DNA of 64,000 nt, taken from the NCBI RefSeq assembly GCF_000236905.1, contig NC_016521.1, positions 434,001 to 498,000 of the forward strand. The letters run 5' to 3'. Numbering within the stretch: position 1 is the first letter of the stretch; every line of letters begins with the position of its first letter. Of the stretch, positions 51,001 through 59,050 are shown piece after piece. A program made the translations under genes and the position numbers. The notes beneath the pieces are model-generated. The model made no database searches and was not told the origin of the DNA. It was given only the letters and a program-made list of their open reading frames with translations. Source of the DNA: Tetrapisispora phaffii CBS 4417 (taxonomy: Eukaryota; Ascomycota; Saccharomycetes; Saccharomycetales; Saccharomycetaceae).

Positions 51001-51996
51001 TTAGTTTTGGTTAAACCAGTTAGACCCAATCTTCGATACAATTGGTAATTCTTTTTCATTGATTGTTGCTGACTTGGTAGTTTCTTCATTTGTTTTTCTA
51101 GGAACTACTTTAATTGAATAAATTGAATAGCTCAGACCATCATGAGTGGCTGTCATTGAAAGTGGTTGTTGTGCTGCTGTAGAATATTCTAACTCTGGTA
51201 AGGAGGGTGAGCCTTCATTTTCATATTCTGAAGTATTGCTTAACGAACTTAAATCCTCGCCCCATTGACGTGAAGTTAATCCAAATCGTTTTACACTTGA
51301 ATATACCCGTAAACATGGTAGAATCAGTATTGTCATCTCAATATCATATGGAATGTCATCTTTATTATTCAATAAAGAATGAGAATCTGTAACATCATCA
51401 GTATTTCTTAAATTACCTGGAGTTCTATTTAATAAAGCCGGGTCTCTATGTGAATCGGTGGTCTTAGTCGTGTCTCTTAATACACCGGAATGCTTTAAAA
51501 CTAAGATAGGGTCTGAATCATCTGTATATATTTGGCAACCCCACAATTCATTATTATCCAATCTTGGGTTCATATTAAATTTATTTGTCAGGTCCTCGTA
51601 TAATATATGGATTGTTATCAAGCTGTTAATCTTTGCATCTCCCAAAGGTGGTAGAAATGGTGCCGGTGTCCCTAATTGGTCTATATTATAAGGAAACAGT
51701 AGTTGGTTATCAAAATATCTTTTTTCATTAAGAACACCAGTGCGGAATGGGTGATAATACATAGAACATATTACGTTTTCTTGCCTAGGATACTTTTCCG
51801 CTACAAATTTAAGCACAGAAGTTGAATCAACGACAATATCATCATTCTGTTCATCGATCTCATCTAAGAGTACATTTTCTTTATTTGTACTATTACTAGA
51901 TAATTGATGTTTTGCACTTTTGGTCGAGTTCAATATTGTTTCCTGTAAATTATATATCTGAAATTGATTTCTCTTGTACTCATCGTTTGTATCCAT
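51001..51996 (-). CDS. RXT3: Rpd3L histone deacetylase subunit Rxt3
   Basis: A 331-residue protein (S. cerevisiae Rxt3 294). The conserved Rxt3 domain is clear: ELWGCQIYTDDSDPILVLKH at about 148-167, followed by the strand-rich segment MTILILPCLRVYSS near 225 and HDGLSYSIYSIKVVP near 288. The first 60 residues and the linker are low in complexity. Rxt3 is a subunit of the large Rpd3 deacetylase complex, the same complex through which Ash1 represses. It converges on BLS1 (157 bp). Its order after VAM6 on the same strand fits YDL077C-YDL076C. I first considered YLR407W for this gene; the WG-x-YTDDSD motif decides for RXT3. Confidence 0.9.
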   Translation of the reverse strand: MDTNDEYKRNQFQIYNLQETILNSTKSAKHQLSSNSTNKENVLLDEIDEQNDDIVVDSTSVLKFVAEKYPRQENVICSMYYHPFRTGVLNEKRYFDNQLLFPYNIDQLGTPAPFLPPLGDAKINSLITIHILYEDLTNKFNMNPRLDNNELWGCQIYTDDSDPILVLKHSGVLRDTTKTTDSHRDPALLNRTPGNLRNTDDVTDSHSLLNNKDDIPYDIEMTILILPCLRVYSSVKRFGLTSRQWGEDLSSLSNTSEYENEGSPSLPELEYSTAAQQPLSMTATHDGLSYSIYSIKVVPRKTNEETTKSATINEKELPIVSKIGSNWFNQN

Positions 51997-52639
51997 TGTG
52001 GATGTTAGATATCAGTTAATGTAATTCTTACCTTCGTCAAATAGTGAATACAGTACGCTGAAACCAATTGAGATCCCTATTTTTTGTAAGTTTTGTTACC
52101 TTAACTATATAATTCTTGTTTCAAAAAATAACAATTTTATAACTACTTTTATTAAAATTTTAAAAAAATAACTTTGGCCTTTAAATATAAGCTCTCAATA
52201 TAACCAGATCAGATATGAAAGAAGATTTGACTACAACCATCGAAAACTATATACTTGTAGTATACTCATCGTAAAATAATTAGAATAAGAATTAACAGTA
52301 AAAGAAGTGATGTGAATTGAATTGAGAAGTTACTTACACTATCAAATTCACAATTAGGGTAACCTCATTGCAAAATGTATTGGGAGCTCACTTCCTTCTA
52401 TATTCTTACACCCACGCACCACATATAAAAGTATTAAATGCTATTAATATTAGGTGAGCCTAGCTAGAAGCATACTTCATCAAGATGACGATATTCTTAC
52501 CATTAACCAAGTTATATCGTTTAACGCAAACACTGAGTACTATTTAACTAAGAAAAGAGCAGGAGATGCCCCAATATTTTTCTTGTCTACATGATTCTTA
52601 TTGCAAAAGTTGATTGAACATTTCTACAGATGAATATAT
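51997..52639. other. RXT3 upstream region with a Rap1-like site
   Basis: This region lies where RPL31 would be divergent from RXT3, as in S. cerevisiae (YDL076C/YDL075W). No RPL31 frame is present. ACACCCACGCACC (52408-52420) fits the Rap1 consensus ACACCCRYACAYM at 12 of 13 positions. It may be a relic of a lost ribosomal-protein promoter or serve RXT3 or the small frame at 52640. Confidence 0.4.
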
Positions 52640-52873
52640 ATGTCAGCCATAACAGACTTATCAATTGCTTTAGTATCCCAATATGTCAATCATTTACAAT
52701 CGTTTAAGATATGCACACAGAGGTTGGATAAGAATATAGTTAAAGTTGGGTTGATCAGTACTTTAAATCAGGAAACTGAAAGCATTGCCCAAAAATATAA
52801 TTTTCATTATCTAACGAATTTAAATTCAAAATTGAATAGCGATGAGAATTCGTTAGTTCAACTAGTTTATTAA
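52640..52873 (+). CDS. Small hypothetical frame, 77 residues
   Basis: An ATG-initiated frame (MSAITDLSIALVSQYVNHLQ) that is amphipathic, with no membrane segment and no domain I recognise. It sits between RXT3 and the snR63 gene, where RPL31 (YDL075W/YLR406C) would be expected, but it does not resemble Rpl31. It stops about 40 bp before the 3' end of the snoRNA on the other strand. A frame this long can arise by chance in a 1.8-kb gap, so it may not be a gene. Confidence 0.25.
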   Translation: MSAITDLSIALVSQYVNHLQSFKICTQRLDKNIVKVGLISTLNQETESIAQKYNFHYLTNLNSKLNSDENSLVQLVY

Positions 52874-52909
52874 GAAAGCTAATTTACATTCACATTATAA
52901 TTAATATCG

Positions 52910-53161
52910 AAAATGTTCTTAAAGTCAGTGTAACTATGACATAAAGGTTACTGGCCACTCATTACATTAAAAAACTCCCAATTCCTTCGAGTTGTAAACT
53001 GTATATAAATAATAAAACCAAAACGGTCCTAAAATAAACAACTGAATACGGTGAAGGATACAAAATAAATTGTAGGATGGTCTTAAAGAATCTCCACCAG
53101 GAGACCTCTGTTCTCATTAGACCAGTGAAAAAATAAAATTATCATCATGTAAAAACATTTC
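52910..53161 (-). ncRNA. SNR63: C/D-box snoRNA snR63 (guide for 2'-O-methylation of 25S rRNA)
   Basis: On the minus strand the C box ATGATGA is at 53148-53142 and the D box CTGA at 52928-52925. The flanks pair as an 11-bp terminal stem with one G-U (AAATGTTTTTA at 53160-53150 with 52921-52911). Next to the D box, GTCATAGTTAC is complementary over 11 nt to GTAACTATGAC of the helix-69 region of 25S rRNA. The fifth nucleotide from the D box pairs with the second A of GTAAC, the site methylated by yeast snR63 (A2256). Total length of about 250 nt is close to the unusually long S. cerevisiae snR63 (255). Two internal hairpins are visible. Location between RXT3 and BRE1 matches SNR63 in S. cerevisiae. 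I see no D' guide. Confidence 0.92.
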
Positions 53162-53783
53162 TGTATTAATAACAGTAGTGAAAGTGCGATCTAATATACA
53201 TTATGATCACTACATGATAAGAAATAAAGATAACGATTATATCATAATGTTATATGCACCCATAATCCATCAAATACAATTATCATGTATATTTCTTTAC
53301 AGTTCATAGCAATCACACAATTCCTGCAATGAATTTAACACTTCAGTGAAACTAAGTTCATTTAGTAATTCAATGGACTTTGAATCCGAAAAATAACTCT
53401 TCTTCATTTAAATTTTACATAACTAACATCATAATGATATTACAGGTTGTTTGAAATCTTTTCTTTAATTTATAACCTGTTTATATATGTTTATTTTGGA
53501 AAAAAAATTTTACTTGAAAGTCAATTGGAAAATGATCATTACCCGGTATCCTAATATTATGAAGAAGGGCATCTCAATTTAACTCTCATCGATTAATTAT
53601 ATCATAATCTAAGTATTACGAGTCATGGTACTGCTATAGAAGTTCAATCAATTGTTGTTTTATTAAAATTCTGCTAATATTATCATATAACATGTATTTT
53701 TATTAATATACTTGGATATTATATGGTTTTTAATGAGTTATTTATTATGGTTAAAATATCTATGCAATGCGGCGGTGTTGACA
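53162..53783. other. snR63 upstream region and DUS4 3' flank
   Basis: The snoRNA promoter should lie here. CACCCATA (53257-53264), a Rap1-type core, is about 100 bp before the snoRNA 5' end. A full Reb1 site TTACCCGG (53539-53546) lies 240 bp from the DUS4 stop and could act in transcription termination or as a boundary. No gene is seen. Confidence 0.5.
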
Positions 53784-54836
53784 TCATTCTATCTTAATGT
53801 ATGGTATTTCGACACGTTCTCCGAATCCTTTTTCACCATATCTCTTCAACTCAAAATTATCCTCAAACCAATCCAACATTTCAGGTAAACTTTTCGTAGA
53901 CATTAATTCTTTAAGTAATGACTTTGATAGTTGCATATTTTCTAACATGCAAAACAGATGGTGTTGGGTCAGTTGGAATGGTAAACAGGTATATTCGATG
54001 GTTCTATACCAAAATCGTTCAATGCACCCCCATGGGCATCTTCCATACCCACTAAACAAGGCTGGGTTTTCTAATAATCCCCTTACAGCCATTACAGCAT
54101 TTGCGCCCGTATAATCAGCAATTCTGGTAACGTCGCTTAACTGGAAACAGTCTCCATTTGCCACGACCGGTATATTCTTATCTTTAATCTTCGATATTAT
54201 ATATTTGATTGCATCCAAATTGACCGGTTGAGATGATCTTGTTCTTCTTGTTCTTCCATGAATAGTGATCCAATCAGCACCAGCATCACAGACTCTCCGA
54301 CATAGCTCTACCGTCGTATCTAAGTCATCGTGGATTCTGATTTTGGTTTCCAACCTTAATGTGTCCTTATATTTTTCTTTGACAGTTCTCACCATTGATG
54401 AGAGCAAATCAGGATTATAAATCAAAGCGCAACCAATACCTTCTCTTATTTGCTCTTTAATAGGACAGCCACAATTTATACCTATACCGTCACAATAAGG
54501 AGCCACCATTTCACAAAATTTAAGCAAATCGGTAACATTGTTGACACCAACTTGAACAATTAATGGTGTGTCTGAAGAATTCCTTGAAAAATCAGCCTGC
54601 CTAGCATGTTCATTCCTCACAAACTCACGAGCTAATATCATTGGTGAATATACGATATCGGCGTTATAGTCACGACAGATTTGACGAAATGGTAACTTAG
54701 AATATCTTACCATGGGTCCCGCTATTGTTGCCGGTCTATTATGTGTTACCATTCTTGTTTTAATTATATGCAATGGATCATTTTCTGAGGTAAGAGGTTT
54801 AGGTCTCGGAATCACCACTTTTTTTTTTGTTTCCAT
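53784..54836 (-). CDS. DUS4: tRNA-dihydrouridine synthase Dus4
   Basis: A 350-residue FMN-dependent dihydrouridine synthase (S. cerevisiae Dus4 367) that reduces U20a and U20b in tRNA D loops. The TIM-barrel begins with AGPMVRYSKLPFRQ near residue 39. The active-site cysteine lies in GINCGCP near 118-124. FMN/tRNA-contact motifs are WITIHGRTRR near 190 and VVANGDC near 222. The C-terminal helical domain is complete. It lies on the strand expected from YLR405W. The ancestral neighbour SEI1 (YLR404W) is not found beside it. Confidence 0.96.
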   Translation of the reverse strand: METKKKVVIPRPKPLTSENDPLHIIKTRMVTHNRPATIAGPMVRYSKLPFRQICRDYNADIVYSPMILAREFVRNEHARQADFSRNSSDTPLIVQVGVNNVTDLLKFCEMVAPYCDGIGINCGCPIKEQIREGIGCALIYNPDLLSSMVRTVKEKYKDTLRLETKIRIHDDLDTTVELCRRVCDAGADWITIHGRTRRTRSSQPVNLDAIKYIISKIKDKNIPVVANGDCFQLSDVTRIADYTGANAVMAVRGLLENPALFSGYGRCPWGCIERFWYRTIEYTCLPFQLTQHHLFCMLENMQLSKSLLKELMSTKSLPEMLDWFEDNFELKRYGEKGFGERVEIPYIKIE

Positions 54837-55225
54837 ATCTATTAAAGATGTACTACTTCTTATTGCTTTGTATGCGTTAATTTACTTTTCTTAAATAAAC
54901 ATAAATAGCTTCTGATCATTTTAAGATATTTATATATATTATCTTTAAATTGCACAAAAGTTTCCGATGAGCTGACTTTTAAATATGGAAAAGTAACATT
55001 TTGAATAATTCAGATGACCGAGTAGAAAAACATGACAATGTGAAAAAAGACAATGTTTAATTAAGGTTCACGAAAGGTAAACTCAAATATATATTAAATG
55101 GGTTATTAATATTTAAAGGTTTCTATATAATAATACAGGTTTATGGAATATATCTGTCAAAGTGTTATTATATTGACATAATAGCATACCATAATAATGC
55201 AAGGTGCGGAATGGTGAAAACCATG
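54837..55225. other. Intergenic DUS4-BRE1
   Basis: 389 bp upstream of DUS4 and downstream of BRE1, both on the minus strand. AT-rich, no gene or defended site. No trace of SEI1 is visible. Confidence 0.4.
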
Positions 55226-57211
55226 CTATAGATGAATTGATAATAAATCATTCGAACTAAACGCTTTATTACAAGTTGGACACTTCCTCATTCTTGAGGA
55301 TAAACGTTCCTTACAACAATCATCACAAAAGACGTGGCCACAGGTTTTAATTGCAGTACTTTTCCAATTTTTAGAACATAGAGTACAATACACTAGCGAA
55401 CGAAAGTTATCCAGTTCTTCTGCTAAACCGGAAGAATCACCACTACCATTTGATAGTAGAGATTTCTGGAGCTTTAAGTTTTGATCTTCTAAATGTTTGA
55501 TCTTGGAAGCCAAATTATTTTTGGCGGTTACCTCGGCATCTAATTCACCTTGAAGTGTGGTATATAAAGATATATGCTTAGAATTTTCTTCTTGTAGATT
55601 TAGATTAATCTTCTTTTGTTGAGAAATCTCGGAAGAAAGATTATTTTGCTTCATTACTTCATCCTTCATATTATTCAATAAAGATTTTTCATTGTTTTGT
55701 GATAATTCTAACTGTTTATTTAAATTTTCAATTTTTTGTTGATAAAGTTTATCGGCTTCTTTCAATTGTGAAATCAATTCATAGCTTTTTTGCAAACTTT
55801 TTGATAAGTTTTTATTTTCAATTAGTATAGAATCTTTTGACCTCATTACTGCAAAATATTTTTGATCAGCTTTAGTCTTTTCTACAGTTAACTTTGAGAT
55901 TACATTTTCAGTATTCAAATATTCTGTATATTTAATGTTTATCGTATTGGATATCTCCTTGAATGCAGTTTCTAAATCTTGTAATTCATTTAGTAAAGCA
56001 TCTTGTGGTAAACCAGTAGAGTTGGAATTTCTTATTTCTATTTTATCCCACTGTGTTTTCAAAATTGACAAGGTGCTTTCCAAATTAGTTATCATCGCGG
56101 ATTTAGATGTTTGGGCTTCTAAGATCATGTTTTTACTTAATAAATCATCACGAGCCGATCTAATTCTAACTAAATCTTTTTCCAACGATGCATTATGTTT
56201 TTTCAGAGTATCTTGAGCAGATTCAAATTCTTTTGTTAATGTGCCATTATATATTTCCATACTCTCATTCAAAGATTGAAATTTCTTTAAAAATTCATCA
56301 TTAATTTTAGATAGCTTTATGTTCTCAGAAGTTAATTTATCTAATCTTTGGATTAAATTCTCATCCTGAAGTTGGTTAGTTCCTTGATTTTTTTGTGACA
56401 ATTGGATTCTTAAAGTAACCAACTCCTGTTCGTTTTGCTTTTTAGTATTTTCTAAATTTTCTATAACTTTCTTTAAAGATAAAATTTCTTGATCATAATT
56501 TTCTATTTTGATTTCATTAATAAGTTTCTCATTTGATGCCCCTTCTAAATCTTTTTCAGTTTTCGTTAAAGTCTGATCTTTCAGAGGAGTCTCATTTTGT
56601 TCAACATTGTTATCAGAAGTAGTTTCCTTAATAGAATTTTCAGATTCGTCAACCTCTTTTTGGAAAACCCTTTTAACAGTTAATGAATCTTCTCTATCGT
56701 ATTTTCTAATTTCATTTTGGTAATACTTTTTCACAGCATTAATCTCTTTAGTTAAATTTTCATTTTTCACTAGCAGTTCATTTTTAATTTTGTTTAAATT
56801 TTTAATCTCTAGCTTAATATCTATAGTAGCTTGATCGGAATTTTTGGCAGTACCATAATATTTTATAAAAAGTTTCGATAAAGCATCGCTTGATTCAAAA
56901 ATTCCTAAAATATCATTGCTGAAAAGTTTATCAAAAAGTTCCTTCTCTGAGACAGAATCGCAATTGTCCTTTAATGAAAGGGCTATTGTAGATAAAATAG
57001 AAAGGCTCTCAGCTAAACGGGTAGATATATTTGAGTTTTCCAATTTGGCTAAATCGTATTGTTCTCTCAAACATCCTAATTGCTGTTTATATTGGTTCAT
57101 ACACCTATAAAGAGCTTCCTTTTGAAAAGCAATTACATCCCTCCTTGTAAGAGGCTCGTCAGGATCACTTAAATCAAGCTTAACTTTCTTTGAAGGCGGT
57201 TCCGTAGGCAT
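55226..57211 (-). CDS. BRE1: E3 ubiquitin ligase Bre1 (histone H2B)
   Basis: A 661-residue protein (S. cerevisiae Bre1 700) made almost entirely of coiled coil, with a C-terminal C3HC4 RING at 609-648 (CTLC...CGHVFCDDCC...CPTC). With Rad6 and Lge1 it mono-ubiquitinates H2B K123, which promotes H3K4 and H3K79 methylation. Paf1 complex, including the Cdc73 encoded in this window, is needed for its action on chromatin. The N-terminus carries a basic stretch PPSKKVKLDL that could act as a nuclear localisation signal. It matches YDL074C in place and strand (RXT3, snR63, BRE1), with DUS4 inserted from the other track. Confidence 0.97.
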   Translation of the reverse strand: MPTEPPSKKVKLDLSDPDEPLTRRDVIAFQKEALYRCMNQYKQQLGCLREQYDLAKLENSNISTRLAESLSILSTIALSLKDNCDSVSEKELFDKLFSNDILGIFESSDALSKLFIKYYGTAKNSDQATIDIKLEIKNLNKIKNELLVKNENLTKEINAVKKYYQNEIRKYDREDSLTVKRVFQKEVDESENSIKETTSDNNVEQNETPLKDQTLTKTEKDLEGASNEKLINEIKIENYDQEILSLKKVIENLENTKKQNEQELVTLRIQLSQKNQGTNQLQDENLIQRLDKLTSENIKLSKINDEFLKKFQSLNESMEIYNGTLTKEFESAQDTLKKHNASLEKDLVRIRSARDDLLSKNMILEAQTSKSAMITNLESTLSILKTQWDKIEIRNSNSTGLPQDALLNELQDLETAFKEISNTINIKYTEYLNTENVISKLTVEKTKADQKYFAVMRSKDSILIENKNLSKSLQKSYELISQLKEADKLYQQKIENLNKQLELSQNNEKSLLNNMKDEVMKQNNLSSEISQQKKINLNLQEENSKHISLYTTLQGELDAEVTAKNNLASKIKHLEDQNLKLQKSLLSNGSGDSSGLAEELDNFRSLVYCTLCSKNWKSTAIKTCGHVFCDDCCKERLSSRMRKCPTCNKAFSSNDLLSIHL

Positions 57212-57793
57212 TATATAATATTCAAAACTTGATACAAGTTTCCTCTGCGGATTATTTACTTTAGCGTCGAATATTTAGCAAGTTATATATCCTTAAAAGA
57301 AAAGAATCCTTATGAGTTAATAAATATGTTAATGAAAAAGATAATTGTTATATTATAAATATTACTTATTAAAAGATTAATTAAGTTGAAACTTGTAAAG
57401 TTTTCATTTTCAAATTCAATGTTATTTATTGTAATATTGAAAAAAGAATAAACAATCAAAAAATAAATAATATTCTGCTTTACAAGATTCGTATAAGATG
57501 CTTTTCAAACAATTACCCAAATGTAACAATATTAGTGTAAGCGCATAGTTATATAATTATAATCTTTCGATGATATATATTGTAATTCTTCAAATAAACC
57601 TGTATTAAATAAATATTATCAAAATATAAATTGGAAATAAAAACGAGAAAATGGATGGAAATTCTTAAAAATAAAAATGAGATGAAATGAAGTGAAAAAT
57701 GCGAGTAATAAATTGGTGATACATGAACTTTATCTCAAGTGTAGGTAGTAGTTGATAATCGAGTCAAATATGTAAGACTATCCGATATGCTGT
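57212..57793. other. Intergenic BRE1-SFP1
   Basis: 582 bp upstream of BRE1 and downstream of SFP1. Very AT-rich. No gene; nothing else recognised. Confidence 0.4.
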
Positions 57794-59050
57794 CTAATGT
57801 GTGGTGTGACCTCTATGATATTTCAAACCGTTTAGGTTCTTATATCTCTTGCCACAAACTTCACAATGGTATGGTTTATCTTTTTCGAAATCCGAGTTAT
57901 GATATAATGGTTGATTGGTTATTGGATCTAGGACTGTAATAGTTCCATCCGGATTATTTTGTAGTTTTTGGTGCTTGTGACCATGAATCTTGTGGTATTT
58001 CAAACCATTTTGATTCTTATAGCATTTGTTACAACCGATAACGGGGCATTTAAATGGAGTGTCCTTTTGAGAATCAGTAGCATGCAAATATCTTGCTGGA
58101 TCGTCTAAGAAATTATTAGAGGCGTGAAGGTTGTATGTGTTGATATGAAGCTCATTTAAGTTGTGATTGAGATCTGGAAGATTAATTGAACTGTTCAAAT
58201 TTAGTGATGGGTCATCATTTATTTTATCGACGGGAGAAGCGATATTTTCTTGCTCAAAGTCATCTTCATCATCATCATCTTCTTCTTCTAACTCTTCCCC
58301 ATATTCCCCTTCTTCATTCTCATTATCATGGCATTTAGTATCTATATCACCTAAAGCAACTTGTTCGCCTTCTGAATTAAATTCCATTTTTTTGGCAAAT
58401 GGATTGTTAAATTGGATAGTATCGTTTGAACCATTTAATTGTGTATTATCGGTTTTTAAAGAATCGGGTGTTAGAGGAGCAATTGAATGAGGGCCTTCGC
58501 CATTCTTTGTATCCATATCTAAAAATATTTCATTTGTAGATATTGAATCAATGACATTTGTATGATCATAATAATTTAATGGGATTTGGTTAAAAGATAG
58601 ACTCTGATCATGAGATGAATATTTTTGATTTTGAGAATTTTTGTTGTAGTAAGCTTCATCATCTAAATTTATATGATTTTCTTTGTAATGCGATAATAAA
58701 TCATGTAAATTTGGCAATGATAATCCACAACATGAATAATCTTTACAAAACTGTTTTTCAAATTCTAAATTTGTATCATTGTAGTCATGCAAACTAACCC
58801 TATTGCCATTAATATCAATCAAGCTGTTACGTTTATTAAGTGAGATGGATTTGTGTTGATTATTTTTTAGAACGGCTTCATTTAATGTAGCATGGAAAAC
58901 CGATTCATTTCTAAGCCATGTACTTATACGTCTTGTGCCCCACGAAACACCACCGACGCCAGCAGAGTGTATTATAGAATCTCTCCTTATCTTATCAATA
59001 TTGATATTGTGAGGAATGACGTCCTGCGAAATTTCAAATTGTGAGTTCAT
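57794..59050 (-). CDS. SFP1: Split zinc-finger transcription factor Sfp1
   Basis: A 418-residue C2H2 protein, clearly shorter than S. cerevisiae Sfp1 (683). The three diagnostic fingers are kept. The N-terminal one is CKDYSCCGLSLPNLHDLLSH (C102 to H126). The two C-terminal ones are at 335-358 (CPVIGC...HKIHGH) and 396-418 (CEVCGKRYKNLNGLKYHRGH), separated by a 37-residue linker and ending the protein. An acidic run lies at about 247-272. Sfp1 activates ribosomal-protein and ribosome-biogenesis genes downstream of TORC1 and PKA. UTP21 with its RRPE/PAC promoter is a likely target class. The missing length is in the low-complexity parts between fingers. Its upstream gap is 4.2 kb. Confidence 0.93.
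   Translation of the reverse strand: MNSQFEISQDVIPHNINIDKIRRDSIIHSAGVGGVSWGTRRISTWLRNESVFHATLNEAVLKNNQHKSISLNKRNSLIDINGNRVSLHDYNDTNLEFEKQFCKDYSCCGLSLPNLHDLLSHYKENHINLDDEAYYNKNSQNQKYSSHDQSLSFNQIPLNYYDHTNVIDSISTNEIFLDMDTKNGEGPHSIAPLTPDSLKTDNTQLNGSNDTIQFNNPFAKKMEFNSEGEQVALGDIDTKCHDNENEEGEYGEELEEEDDDDEDDFEQENIASPVDKINDDPSLNLNSSINLPDLNHNLNELHINTYNLHASNNFLDDPARYLHATDSQKDTPFKCPVIGCNKCYKNQNGLKYHKIHGHKHQKLQNNPDGTITVLDPITNQPLYHNSDFEKDKPYHCEVCGKRYKNLNGLKYHRGHTTH

Noticed and set aside
58167..58490. Poly-serine plus-strand frame opposite SFP1
   Set aside because: It is the complement of the acidic run of Sfp1.
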